A stretch of DNA of 64,000 bases from contig CACNRG010000003.1 in NCBI GenBank assembly GCA_902622805.1, positions 20,050 through 84,049 on the forward strand. Reading direction: 5' to 3'. Below, piece after piece: positions 1 through 9,898 of the stretch. The first letter of the stretch is position 1. Each line of letters opens with the position of its first letter. The notes beneath the pieces are model-generated. The model was not told where the DNA came from. It searched no databases and saw only the letters and a list, made by a program, of their open reading frames with translations. The translations under genes and the position numbers were made by a program. Origin of the DNA: an uncultured Pelagibacteraceae bacterium. Lineage in GTDB: Bacteria; Pseudomonadota; Alphaproteobacteria; Pelagibacterales; Pelagibacteraceae.

Positions 1-360
1 GTCTTTTAAAATATTATGCTGACGGATTAACCAAAGTGCTGAGTCAGGTTTATCTTGTCTTTTAGATAGCGGAATGTATTTTTTAGTCTTTTTATCAGAA
101 TTGGAGATTTCAATATCAGAACTTTTTATTACCAAAGGTCTATTTTCATCCTTAGATGAAAGTTCTATTTCTTCTCTAGTAAGTTGTCCTGAAATAATTG
201 GATTGTACGCTTTAATTCCTTTTGCAACTTCTCCATCTGCAATACCTTGAATTTCAACTTCGTGTAATTTACAAAAGTCAGCTATTTGTTTAAATGTAAG
301 GGTTGTATTTTCAACAAGCCAAACAGCAGTTGCCATTGGCATTAATGGAGCATTTGACAT
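1..360 (-). CDS. trcR: DUF1013 / TrcR-like cell cycle transcriptional regulator (3' end outside window)
   Basis: Reverse-strand reading from the ATG at 360: MSNAPLMPMATAVWLVENTTLTFKQIADFCKLHEVEIQGIADGEVAKGIKAYNPI..., typical of the alphaproteobacterial DUF1013 family; open to the window edge. Confidence 0.8.
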   Translation of the reverse strand, partial: MSNAPLMPMATAVWLVENTTLTFKQIADFCKLHEVEIQGIADGEVAKGIKAYNPIISGQLTREEIELSSKDENRPLVIKSSDIEISNSDKKTKKYIPLSKRQDKPDSALWLIRQHNILKD

Positions 361-591
361 TTAATTTTTTTTCTCTGATTTAAAATTTTGAAATTTTTTA
401 TTGAACTTACTTATTCTTCCTTTATCCATCAGTTTCTGTTTACCACCTGTCCATGCAGCATGAGATTTTGGATCTATTTCTAGTTTTAGAATCTCACCTT
501 CTTTCCCCCAGGTAGATTTAGTTTCAAATTGTGTACCATCAGTCATTTCAACTTTTATAGAGTGGTAGTTTGGATGAATATTTTTTTTCAT
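361..591 (-). CDS. rpmE: 50S ribosomal protein L31 (cysteine-free type)
   Basis: [32 protein letters not shown]... L31 pattern. Confidence 0.93.
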   Translation of the reverse strand: MKKNIHPNYHSIKVEMTDGTQFETKSTWGKEGEILKLEIDPKSHAAWTGGKQKLMDKGRISKFNKKFQNFKSEKKN

Positions 592-626
592 GACGAGACT
601 TATAACAAAAGAAATTTCTAAAACAA

Positions 627-1367
627 TTAAAAGTTATTCAATTTTTCAAGTAATTTTGAATTAATGTCAGTGCTGGAGGCAATAATTTTGATATTTTTAT
701 TAGTTGATAGATTAATCTCATTTAGTACTCCGCCAGCTTCTTTTACTAAAATAATACCAGCTGCAATATCCCAGAGATGTAGATTATCTTGAAAATATCC
801 GTCATATTTTCCGGCTGCTACATATGCCATATCGAGAGCTGCACATCCTGATTTTCTGTAAGGCAAATTAATTTCATTTTGAATTTTGCCTCCAGTTGCA
901 AACAAACAATTATCTATTTCATTTTTTTTTGAAACCCGTATTCTTTGATTGTTAAAAAAAGCACCATTTTCTTTTTCTGCAAAAAACATTTCATTTTTTA
1001 TGGGATCAAAAATTAATCCTGAGACAATTTCATTATTAGATTTTAGTGCTATTGAAATAGCAAAATGAGGAATGCCATGTAAAAAATTTATAGTTCCATC
1101 AATTGGATCTATGACCCAAGTGTTATTTTTATCCTTATTATTTTCAATTCCACTTTCTTCACTAATAATAGAATAATTTGGCCTGGCTTTTTTAAGTTCT
1201 TCAATAATTATTTTTTCTGCTTTTAAATCTGAATTAGTAACAAAGTCTGTCGGGCCTTTTTTAGAAACTTGTAATTTTTCAATTTCACCAAAATCTCTAA
1301 TCAAAACTTTTGAGGCTTTTTCACTTGCCTTTATCATAATATTTAAATTTGCTGATATTGAGTTCAC
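627..1367 (-). CDS. suhB: inositol monophosphatase family protein
   Basis: Motifs [29 protein letters not shown] and [16 protein letters not shown]. Confidence 0.9.
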   Translation of the reverse strand: MNSISANLNIMIKASEKASKVLIRDFGEIEKLQVSKKGPTDFVTNSDLKAEKIIIEELKKARPNYSIISEESGIENNKDKNNTWVIDPIDGTINFLHGIPHFAISIALKSNNEIVSGLIFDPIKNEMFFAEKENGAFFNNQRIRVSKKNEIDNCLFATGGKIQNEINLPYRKSGCAALDMAYVAAGKYDGYFQDNLHLWDIAAGIILVKEAGGVLNEINLSTNKNIKIIASSTDINSKLLEKLNNF

Positions 1368-1371
1368 AAAA

Positions 1372-1932
1372 TTAAACCTTTTTTATATATTCTAAATTTC
1401 TTGTATCAATAATAACTTCATCTCCAGCTTCGATAAAAGGAGGAACTTGAATATGTAATCCATTATTTAATACTGCTGGTTTATAGGATGATGATACCGT
1501 CTGACCTTTCAATGCAGCATCTGTAAATTCAATTTTACAATTAACTTGATTGGGCAAATCTATAGAAATAGGTCTTTCATTATAAAAACTTACAGATACA
1601 TTTAAATTTTCAGTTAATAATTTACCTTTTTCACCTATCACATCTTTTTTAATTTCAATTTGCTCGAATGATTTAGGGTCTATAAAAAAGTAATTATTTT
1701 CATCCTCATACAAATAATTAAAATTAGTTTCCTCTACTGATGCTTTCTCAACAGTTTCATTAGATCTAAATCTCTCATTTAATTTTGTATTTTTATTAAC
1801 ACTTTTCATTTCCACTTGAGCAAATGCTCCACCTTTACCAGGTTTTACGTGTTGAGTTTTTAGCACTTGCCATAAGTCGTTTTTAAATTCCAATAGCATT
1901 CCAACTCTTATCTCATTTGCATTTATTTTCAT
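1372..1932 (-). CDS. efp: translation elongation factor P
   Basis: MKINANEIRVGMLLEFKNDLWQVLKTQHVKPGKGGAFAQVEMKS; PGKG loop of EF-P. Confidence 0.96.
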   Translation of the reverse strand: MKINANEIRVGMLLEFKNDLWQVLKTQHVKPGKGGAFAQVEMKSVNKNTKLNERFRSNETVEKASVEETNFNYLYEDENNYFFIDPKSFEQIEIKKDVIGEKGKLLTENLNVSVSFYNERPISIDLPNQVNCKIEFTDAALKGQTVSSSYKPAVLNNGLHIQVPPFIEAGDEVIIDTRNLEYIKKV

Positions 1933-2561
1933 TTTAATAATTTAACTGCTTCTTCTGGTTTTAATTTCTTATTGTTCCAAACGTAACTTGAGATAGCTAA
2001 AAAATCTGCCTTGTTCAACAAAAGTTTTTTATAATTTAAATTATTAATACCTCCTATAGCTACCACAGGAATAATTGATGTTTTTTTAAGTTTTTTAATT
2101 ATACTAACATTAGCTCTAAATTTTACTTTTTTTGTCTTTGTCGAATTAAAAGCACCAAAAGCTATGTAATCAGCTTTATTTTTATCAGCTATTTTTGCAA
2201 GTCTTAAGGAGTTATGACAGGTTACACCTATAATCTTTTTTTTTAATAATTTTCTTGCATTAGTAATATTCATATCCTTTTGACCTATATGGCATCCATC
2301 TGCATTAATCTTTTTTGCTAATACAGGGTCATCATTTATTAAAAATTTAACTTTAAATTTCTTACAAATTTTTATTAATTTTTTTGCTATTTTGAGTTTA
2401 TTTTCATACTTATCTTTTTTTAATCTTAATTGGAAAAAACTTATTTTATTAGACTTAAGAACTTTGATTAAGTCTCCATAAAAAGATTCAAAAATTTTAT
2501 TTGGAGAAATTAAATAAAGAAACTTTTTTTTATTAATTTTCAAGTTCCTTCGACCATTCAC
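1929..2561 (-). CDS. thiE: thiamine-phosphate synthase; true start may be downstream of 2561
   Basis: FFQLRLK, INDDPVLAKKINADGCHIGQKD and IPVVAIGGIN motifs; ORF start overlaps the fba stop. Confidence 0.85.
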   Translation of the reverse strand: MNGRRNLKINKKKFLYLISPNKIFESFYGDLIKVLKSNKISFFQLRLKKDKYENKLKIAKKLIKICKKFKVKFLINDDPVLAKKINADGCHIGQKDMNITNARKLLKKKIIGVTCHNSLRLAKIADKNKADYIAFGAFNSTKTKKVKFRANVSIIKKLKKTSIIPVVAIGGINNLNYKKLLLNKADFLAISSYVWNNKKLKPEEAVKLLK

Positions 2562-3540
2562 TTTTAGCTGCCAAAGTATTCATTTTTGCCCTATGGTTGA
2601 ATACTTTTTGAGTACCTTCAATATCATTTAAATTTTTTGACCAATATTTTAGAGCACTTTGTTGCAAAGCTCTTCCATACGAGTAAGTCATGATGAAGTT
2701 TGTCTTGTTTTCTTTATTTATCAAATTTAAGTTTTCTGTTGCTTCAACTTCTGCTTGGCCACCCGATAAAAAAGCAATTCCTGGGACCTCAGATGGAACT
2801 GAATTTTTAAGACATTCAATTGTTAATTTTGCAACTTCCTTACCTGGAATTTTTTTACCAGAGTCAGTTCCTGCTAGAATCATATTTGGTTTTAAAATTA
2901 CACCTGTCAGGTCTATCTTATGTAATATTAACTCTTCAAAACATCTTTTTATTACCTCGGTTGTTTTTATAAGACAATCTTGAGCTGAGTGGTTTCCATC
3001 CATTAAAACTTCTGGCTCTACTATTGGTACCATATTACATTCTTGTACCAATGCCGAATATCTAGCAAGTGCATGGGCGTTTGAATGTATTGCAAGTTTA
3101 CTAGGATGTTCTTTAGTTATATTATAAACTCCTCTCCATTTTGTGAATCTAGCACCGAGCTTATAATACTCTTTTAATCTATCTCTAAGACCATCCAAGC
3201 CTTCAGTAATTTTTTCGTTTGGAGAATTTGCTAAAATTTTAGCACCTGTGTCAACTTTTATACCTGGAACAGAATTTACTGAAGTAATTAGTTCTGGAAC
3301 ATTTTTTTTATTTAATAATCTTTGTTTTATAGTTTCATCATAAAGTATCACCCCCCCAATACAGTCTGACATGCTACTAGAACTAAAAAGAGTCTGTCTA
3401 AAAGATAATCTATTTTCAGGTGTTGATGGTACATTTACAGCCTCTAATCTTTTTGACATAGTTGCTGTACTTTCATCAGCAGCAAGTATTCCTTTGCCAT
3501 TAGATATAATTTTCAAGGCTATTGAATTTAGTTCAGACAT
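2533..3540 (-). CDS. fba: class I fructose-bisphosphate aldolase
   Basis: KGILAADESTATMSKRL, GARFTKWRGVY, VEPEVLMDG and LKPNM class I aldolase motifs. Confidence 0.93.
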   Translation of the reverse strand: MSELNSIALKIISNGKGILAADESTATMSKRLEAVNVPSTPENRLSFRQTLFSSSSMSDCIGGVILYDETIKQRLLNKKNVPELITSVNSVPGIKVDTGAKILANSPNEKITEGLDGLRDRLKEYYKLGARFTKWRGVYNITKEHPSKLAIHSNAHALARYSALVQECNMVPIVEPEVLMDGNHSAQDCLIKTTEVIKRCFEELILHKIDLTGVILKPNMILAGTDSGKKIPGKEVAKLTIECLKNSVPSEVPGIAFLSGGQAEVEATENLNLINKENKTNFIMTYSYGRALQQSALKYWSKNLNDIEGTQKVFNHRAKMNTLAAKSEWSKELEN

Positions 3541-3543
3541 ATT

Positions 3544-4722
3544 TTATTTAAGAGCGCTTATACCAGGAAGTATTTTTCCTTCAAGATATTCTAAAAAAGC
3601 TCCACCTGCAGTTGAAACAAAATTAAAATTATTAATTGCATTAATTTTATTAATAACAGCAATTGTATCTCCACCCCCTGCAACTGAATAAATTAAATTT
3701 GATTTAAAATTTTTTACTATAGATTTAGCTATTTCATAACTGCCATTAGCAAAATCGGGATTTTCAAAATACCCAGCTGGACCATTCCACAAAATAGTTT
3801 TGCTTGAATTTATTAAACTATCTATTTTTTTTATAGTTTTAGGTCCTATATCTAAAATCATATCATCATCTTTTATATCAATTAAATCTTTTACATTAGG
3901 TTTGTCATCAAGCTTTTTTCCAGTAACAACATCTTCAGGATATATAATTGAACAAGAATTTTCTTTAGATTTATCAAATATTTTTGAAATCATTTCATCA
4001 CAGTTTTTTTCAAAAATAGATTTACCGATTGAAAATTTTTTGAAATTTAAGATATTATTAGCCATTCCACCAACAAAAATTATGTTATCAAATTTAGGAA
4101 TTAAATTTTCAATAATACCAATTTTCGTAGAGATTTTAGACCCACCAATTATACAAGTAATTGGTTTTTTTATATCGTTAGTAATTTTTTCAAGAGCGTT
4201 CACTTCAGAATTTAGCTGAAGACCTGCATAAGATGGTAAATATTTTGTAATATTAGCGACCGAAGCGTGAGCTCTATGAGAACAAGAAAAAGCGTCATTT
4301 ACATAAATATCACCAAAAGAAGCCAAATGTTTAGCAAAAGCTAAATCATTTTTTTCTTCCTCTGAATAAAATCTAATATTTTCTAAAATTAAAACATTTT
4401 GATTTAAATTTTTAAATAAATCTTTATCATTTATTTTTCTAATATCTTCACTTAATAATTTTATCTTTTTGTTTATTTTTGTTTCTAGATTATCACGAAT
4501 TGGTTTCATGGATAATTCATTATGAATTTTGCCATTTGGTCTACCAACGTGAGATATTATTATTATTCTAGCTTTTTTCTCTAATAAAAAATTTATAATT
4601 GGAAGTATTTTTTTTATTCTCGTATCATCTTTAATTATTCCGTTTTTTAAAGGAACATTTAAATCTAATCGTAAGAGAACTCTTTTGCCACCCAGGTTTT
4701 GCAGATCTTGAATAGCCTTCAT
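3544..4722 (-). CDS. pgk: phosphoglycerate kinase
   Basis: GKRVLLRLDLNVPL, ISHVGRPNG, GGSKISTKIG and WNGPAGYFE motifs. Confidence 0.97.
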   Translation of the reverse strand: MKAIQDLQNLGGKRVLLRLDLNVPLKNGIIKDDTRIKKILPIINFLLEKKARIIIISHVGRPNGKIHNELSMKPIRDNLETKINKKIKLLSEDIRKINDKDLFKNLNQNVLILENIRFYSEEEKNDLAFAKHLASFGDIYVNDAFSCSHRAHASVANITKYLPSYAGLQLNSEVNALEKITNDIKKPITCIIGGSKISTKIGIIENLIPKFDNIIFVGGMANNILNFKKFSIGKSIFEKNCDEMISKIFDKSKENSCSIIYPEDVVTGKKLDDKPNVKDLIDIKDDDMILDIGPKTIKKIDSLINSSKTILWNGPAGYFENPDFANGSYEIAKSIVKNFKSNLIYSVAGGGDTIAVINKINAINNFNFVSTAGGAFLEYLEGKILPGISALK

Positions 4723-5729
4723 TAAGAATTATTATAAATATATTCTGCAATATCGCACATTCTATTTGAAAAACCCCACTCATTATCATACCAAGCTGAA
4801 ATTTTTCCCATATTAGTTCCAATTACATTAGTCAAAGATGCATCAATTATTGCCGACGCTGGGTTATGATTAAAATCAATCGAAACTAATTTTTCATATG
4901 TAATATTTAAAACTGAATTACTTTGTTTTTTTATGTATTCTTCGAAAGTTTTATTAATTTCATCTTTAGTTAAATTTTCTTTAGTACAAAAAACTAGCTC
5001 TACCAAAGAAACATTTGGAGTGGGGACTCTCATTGCAATACCTTCAAGTTTTCCTTTTAAAGAGGGAATAATTTCTCCAATTGCTTTTGAGGCTCCTGTA
5101 GAAGTTGGTACTATAGATTGACTTGCAGATCTTGCTCTTCTTGGATCTTTGTGAGAATTATCTAATATTCTTTGATCGCTCGTAAAAGCATGTATCGTGG
5201 TCATAAATCCTTTTACGATTTTGAATTTGTCATTTAAAACGTTCACAACAGGAGCTAAACAATTTGTTGTACAGGATGCTGCTGAAATTATTTCATCGTT
5301 TTTTTCAATTTTTTTTTCATTTACACCAAATACAATTGTTTTGTCAGCATTTTTACATGGTGCAGATACAATTACTTTTTTTGCACCATTCTTTATATGT
5401 GGAATCAGCTTTTCCTTTGAGTTAAATTTTCCTGTGCACTCAAAAACATAATCCACATCAAATTTTTTCCAATCTATTTTCTCAAGTTTTGTTTCCTGAC
5501 TAAATGTAATTCTATTACGATCTATAATAAGTTTATCATCATCAAATTTAATTTCTGAATTAAACTTACCATGAACAGAATCATATTTTAAAAGAGTTGA
5601 GCTTGTCTCAAGATTAGTTCTATTATTAATGTGTTTAATTTCTATTTTTTTATTATTATTCTCAATTATAGATCTAATAATCATTCTTCCTATTCTTCCC
5701 AATCCATTAATTCCAATTTTTAATTTCAT
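4722..5729 (-). CDS. gap: glyceraldehyde-3-phosphate dehydrogenase, type I
   Basis: INGLGRIGRM, SAASCTTNCLAP and WYDNEWGFSNRM motifs. Confidence 0.97.
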   Translation of the reverse strand: MKLKIGINGLGRIGRMIIRSIIENNNKKIEIKHINNRTNLETSSTLLKYDSVHGKFNSEIKFDDDKLIIDRNRITFSQETKLEKIDWKKFDVDYVFECTGKFNSKEKLIPHIKNGAKKVIVSAPCKNADKTIVFGVNEKKIEKNDEIISAASCTTNCLAPVVNVLNDKFKIVKGFMTTIHAFTSDQRILDNSHKDPRRARSASQSIVPTSTGASKAIGEIIPSLKGKLEGIAMRVPTPNVSLVELVFCTKENLTKDEINKTFEEYIKKQSNSVLNITYEKLVSIDFNHNPASAIIDASLTNVIGTNMGKISAWYDNEWGFSNRMCDIAEYIYNNS

Positions 5730-7729
5730 AATTTTTCTTTAATTTTTTTAACTATACTTTCGGTACTTATTCCAAAATGATCATAAATTTTCTTATAAGG
5801 AGCACTTTTTCCAAAATCATCAATCCCAAAATTTAAACCATTGTAGCCAGTATATTTCTTCCAATAATTTGTTTCAGAAGCTTCTATAGATACAACAAGA
5901 TCTGTCTCAGCTAAAATTGCACTTTTATAACCTTCACTTTGTTGATCAAATAACTCGTGACAAGGCATTGATATAATTTTTGAATAGATACCTTCTGTGG
6001 CTAATTTATGACCAACTTCACTTGCTAAACTAGTTTCTGATCCAGTTGCTATAATTGTTACTTTTATTTTATCATTTGTTCTCAATATTTCATAAGCACC
6101 TGTCGAAGACATATTTTTTACTGAACTCTCAACTCTCACAGGTTTAATTCCTTGTCTTGTCAATGCAATCACACTCGGTGTATTTTTGCTTTCAAGCGCT
6201 AATTGCCAACATTCAAAAGTTTCAATAAGGTCAGAGGGTCTAAAAACATTAAGATTAGGAATAGATCTCAAACTTGCCAATTGCTCAATTGGCTGATGAG
6301 TTGGCCCATCTTCACCAAGGCCAATAGAGTCATGTGTAAATACATATATTACTTTTTGTTTCATCATTGCTGCAAGTCTGATCGAAGGTTTACAATAGTC
6401 GCTAAATATTAAAAAAGTTCCACCATAGGGTATAAGACCACTATGAAGCGAAATACCATTCATAATTCCACACATTGCATGCTCCCTAACTCCATAATGA
6501 ATATAATTTCCTGAGAAATCATTTGATTTAATAATTTTATGATTTTTAGTTTTTGTATTATTTGAACCAGCTAAGTCAGCTGATCCACCTATTAAACATT
6601 GAAGTTCTGAAACTATTTCTAGAAATTTTTCAGAACATTTTCTTGTTGCTAATGGTTCTAAAGTTTTTAAATATTCTGTTTTTGTTCTATCTATGGCTTT
6701 AGAAATAACATTTCTTAGAACATTGTTTTCTAGAGGAAAATCTTTTTTAAAATTTTTTCCTAAAGACCACCCTAACCAATTTAATTTTTTAAGTTTTTTA
6801 CTAAAATTTTTTTCGTGCTTTTCAGCTTTTTTTGATGCTCTTTCTCCGATTATTTTCCACCCATTAATTAAATTTTTTGGAATTTCGAATGGTTTACAAT
6901 CCCATTTTAATTTTTTTCTTACTAATTTTATTTCTTCTTCTCCTAATGGACTTCCATGAGAGGAGGCCCTACCTCCTTTATTTGGAGATCCATAACCAAT
7001 TATTGTTTTACATGAAATCGCTACTGGTTTTTTTGATTTTTGTGCTTTTTTTAGGGCTTTTGATATTTCTTTAAAATTATGTCCATTAATTTTTATAAAA
7101 TCCCAACCATAACTTCTAAACCTTTTTTCATGATCATCTGAAACTGCCAGGCTAGTTGGACCATCAATTGAAATTGAATTATTATCAAAAAGTAAAATAA
7201 GATTTTTTAATTTCAAATGTCCAGCCAAACTTAATGCTTCATGACTAATTCCCTCCATTAGACAACCATCACCTGCGAGTACATAAGTTTTGTGATTAAT
7301 AATTTCTTTTCCAACTTTTTTTTTTAAAATTTCTTCAGAGATAGCAAAACCCACTGCATTTGATATACCCTGACCTAATGGACCTGTTGTAGTTTCTATA
7401 CCACTGTTAGGATGATATTCTGGATGTCCCGCACATATAGAGTTGAGTTGTCTAAAATTTTTAATATCATTTAAGGAAACACTTTTGTATCCAGTTAGAT
7501 GTAAAAGTGAGTAAAGCAACATCGATCCGTGCCCGGCAGAAAGTACAAATCTGTCTCTATTAATCCAACTCGGATTTTTTGGGTTAAAGTTAAGAAAATC
7601 TCTAAATAAAACTGTTGCTACATCAGCCATTCCCATAGGCATACCCGGATGACCAGAATTTGCCTTTTGAACAGCATCAATAGATAAAAATCTTATACAA
7701 TTAGCTAAGTTGGTATATTCTTTATTCAA
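5726..7729 (-). CDS. tkt: transketolase
   Basis: NSGHPGMPMGMADVATVLFRDFL, GDGCLMEGISHEA and the C-terminal transketolase domain. Confidence 0.97.
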   Translation of the reverse strand: MNKEYTNLANCIRFLSIDAVQKANSGHPGMPMGMADVATVLFRDFLNFNPKNPSWINRDRFVLSAGHGSMLLYSLLHLTGYKSVSLNDIKNFRQLNSICAGHPEYHPNSGIETTTGPLGQGISNAVGFAISEEILKKKVGKEIINHKTYVLAGDGCLMEGISHEALSLAGHLKLKNLILLFDNNSISIDGPTSLAVSDDHEKRFRSYGWDFIKINGHNFKEISKALKKAQKSKKPVAISCKTIIGYGSPNKGGRASSHGSPLGEEEIKLVRKKLKWDCKPFEIPKNLINGWKIIGERASKKAEKHEKNFSKKLKKLNWLGWSLGKNFKKDFPLENNVLRNVISKAIDRTKTEYLKTLEPLATRKCSEKFLEIVSELQCLIGGSADLAGSNNTKTKNHKIIKSNDFSGNYIHYGVREHAMCGIMNGISLHSGLIPYGGTFLIFSDYCKPSIRLAAMMKQKVIYVFTHDSIGLGEDGPTHQPIEQLASLRSIPNLNVFRPSDLIETFECWQLALESKNTPSVIALTRQGIKPVRVESSVKNMSSTGAYEILRTNDKIKVTIIATGSETSLASEVGHKLATEGIYSKIISMPCHELFDQQSEGYKSAILAETDLVVSIEASETNYWKKYTGYNGLNFGIDDFGKSAPYKKIYDHFGISTESIVKKIKEKL

Positions 7730-7782
7730 AATTATCCTGTGTAGACTTAGAAGAATCTATTTAATATTATAAATATATATAT

Positions 7783-8106
7783 ATGAATTCTATAACTGAA
7801 AAAGAAAAAAAACTTAGTTCTGCATTAGAAAGATTAAGAAAATTAAATTTTAAAAATCCAGAATTAGACAAAAGTATTGTAGAATTTAATGATAAAAAAA
7901 ATCAATTAGAAATTGAAAAAAAAGAGCTTGAAGATAAATATAACTTGTTAAAAGAGGATTACGACGTTTTATCTGGAAAAATAGAGGAGATAAAAGATAA
8001 AGAAAAACTAGAGGAGAGAAAACAAATTGAATTTTCAGAAAAAATTGATGAATTAAATCAAGAAACAGATATTTTATTAGAGGAAATTGACAAATGGCAA
8101 ACGTAA
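7783..8106 (+). CDS. short coiled-coil protein (DUF4164-like)
   Basis: 107 aa, almost entirely heptad-like E/K/L-rich; overlaps the zapA start by 13 nt. Confidence 0.6.
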   Translation: MNSITEKEKKLSSALERLRKLNFKNPELDKSIVEFNDKKNQLEIEKKELEDKYNLLKEDYDVLSGKIEEIKDKEKLEERKQIEFSEKIDELNQETDILLEEIDKWQT

Positions 8107-8537
8107 GTATCAAATTTAATGGTAAAGAATTTTTATTATCTTGCGATGATGGTCAAGAAGAACATTTAGAGGAACTTTTAATACAATTAAATCAAAAATT
8201 TAATGAGCTTAAAAACGATCTTGGAAATTTAGGTGAAAATAAATTACTTTTAATAACAGCAGTAAAAGTAATGGATGAATACCATGAAACAAAAAAAAAA
8301 GTTGAGCAAAAAAAAAATGAATTAAAAGAGCTTTCAAATAAATTTAGAGAATTAAAAAATTTAGTTTATGACTATAAAGAAAAAAAAGAAGACGAAATAG
8401 ATAGACTAATAAAAAGACATGATAATTTAAAACTTGAAATTGAAAATAATCAAAAAAATTATGAAAAATTAATTGATCAAACTGCTGATGAGATATCAAA
8501 TTTCATAGATAAAGCTAATTTAGAAAAATTATCTTAA
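8094..8537 (+). CDS. zapA: cell division protein ZapA-like
   Basis: MANVSIKFNGKEFLLSCDDGQEEHLEELLIQLNQKFNEL...LLITAVKVMDEY ZapA N-domain with extended coiled coil. Confidence 0.8.
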   Translation: MANVSIKFNGKEFLLSCDDGQEEHLEELLIQLNQKFNELKNDLGNLGENKLLLITAVKVMDEYHETKKKVEQKKNELKELSNKFRELKNLVYDYKEKKEDEIDRLIKRHDNLKLEIENNQKNYEKLIDQTADEISNFIDKANLEKLS

Positions 8538-8546
8538 GAAATACTA

Positions 8547-9092
8547 GTGAATAAATCCTCTATTAGAAAAAAAATATTAAAACTAAGAAAAAAAAAATAT
8601 TCAAAAAATTTATCTATTGATTTAATTAAGCTTTCAAAATTTTTAGATAAAAAGAGATTTACCTCAAAAATTATTGGAGGCTATTATCCATTCAACTATG
8701 AATTAAATATATTAAATATATTAGAAAAATTTGAAAAAAAAAATTACATAATTTCATTACCTAAAATCAGTAAAAACAATCAAATGGATTTTTTTTCATG
8801 GTCATTTAAAGAGCCTTTAAAAATTAATAAATATGGCATTCCTGAGACAACATCTAATAAAAAAATTTATCCAAATATTTTATTAATTCCATTGGTTGGA
8901 TTTGATGATCAATTGAATAGGTTAGGTTATGGGGGAGGTTACTATGATAGATATTTATCTAAAGCACAAGACAAACGTAGAATAATTAAAATTGGCGTAG
9001 GTTTTTCTTTCCAAAAAATTAAAAACATACCTATAAATAAGTACGATAAAAAACTTGATTGTATCATTACAGAAAGAGAAATAATTGAATGA
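8547..9092 (+). CDS. fau: 5-formyltetrahydrofolate cyclo-ligase
   Basis: IPLVGFDDQLNRLGYGGGYYDRYL motif; GTG start; follows zapA as is common in proteobacteria. Confidence 0.92.
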   Translation: MNKSSIRKKILKLRKKKYSKNLSIDLIKLSKFLDKKRFTSKIIGGYYPFNYELNILNILEKFEKKNYIISLPKISKNNQMDFFSWSFKEPLKINKYGIPETTSNKKIYPNILLIPLVGFDDQLNRLGYGGGYYDRYLSKAQDKRRIIKIGVGFSFQKIKNIPINKYDKKLDCIITEREIIE

Positions 9093-9895
9093 AAATTTTG
9101 TTCTTAGGTGATGTAGTTGGAATTTCTGGAAGTTCAAAAATTTTGAATAATTTAAAATCAGAAATAGAAAAAAAAAAAATTGATTTTGTAATTATAAATG
9201 GTGAAAACTCAGCAGAAGCAGGAGTGGGTCTTACAGAACAAAACTGTAAAGATTTTTTTAATTGTGGAGTAAACGTGATCACAACAGGGAATCATGTTTG
9301 GGATCAAAAAGCAATAATGAATTATATTGATAAAGAAAATAGACTTTTAAGACCTTATAATTTATTTGAGCCATCACCTGGTAAAGGATTTGGAGTTTAT
9401 AAAACATCTAATAACAAAAACATTGGAGTTTTGAACCTTATGGGGAATGTACATATGAAAAAGTGTGAAGATGTATTTGAGACAGCAAAGAAATTTTTAA
9501 CAAACAATGTTCTTGGTGAGGATTATGATTTATTGATAGTTGATTTTCATGCAGAAATTACAAGTGAAAAAAATGCTATTGGTCATTATTTTGATGGGAA
9601 AGCCACACTAGTTGTTGGCACGCATACTCATATACCAACTAGTGATGCTCGTATTTTAAAAAATGGGACAGCTTATCAAACAGATGCAGGTATGTGCGGT
9701 GATTATGATTCTGTTATTGGAATGAATAAAGAAAATTCAATTAATAAATTTCTTAAAGAAAATTCTACTAAACATTATCCTGCTCTAGGAGAGGCTACTT
9801 TAAGTGGAGTTATAGTTGATTGTGATTTAAAAACTGGGCTTTCAAAACATGTAGAAAGTTATATCTTTGGTGATCAATTAAAAAATACATTATAG
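9089..9895 (+). CDS. YmdB family metallophosphoesterase
   Basis: MKILFLGDVVGISG, NGENSAEAGVGLT, TGNHVWDQKAI, DFHAEITSEKNAIGHYFDGKATLVVGTHTHIPTSD. Confidence 0.92.
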   Translation: MKILFLGDVVGISGSSKILNNLKSEIEKKKIDFVIINGENSAEAGVGLTEQNCKDFFNCGVNVITTGNHVWDQKAIMNYIDKENRLLRPYNLFEPSPGKGFGVYKTSNNKNIGVLNLMGNVHMKKCEDVFETAKKFLTNNVLGEDYDLLIVDFHAEITSEKNAIGHYFDGKATLVVGTHTHIPTSDARILKNGTAYQTDAGMCGDYDSVIGMNKENSINKFLKENSTKHYPALGEATLSGVIVDCDLKTGLSKHVESYIFGDQLKNTL

Positions 9896-9898
9896 TTT

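Noticed and set aside
2690-2983. Plus-strand ORFs inside the glycolytic cluster (2690-2983, 3371-3691, 3800-4219, 4933-5121, 5197-5451, 6203-6412, 6693-6959, 6877-7074)
   Set aside because: All lie antisense to well-supported fba, pgk, gap and tkt genes and show no family motifs; shadow ORFs.
7767-7784. ATATATAT microsatellite-like tract in the divergent tkt / coiled-coil gap
   Set aside because: Short and expected at this AT content; at most part of a promoter -10 region.
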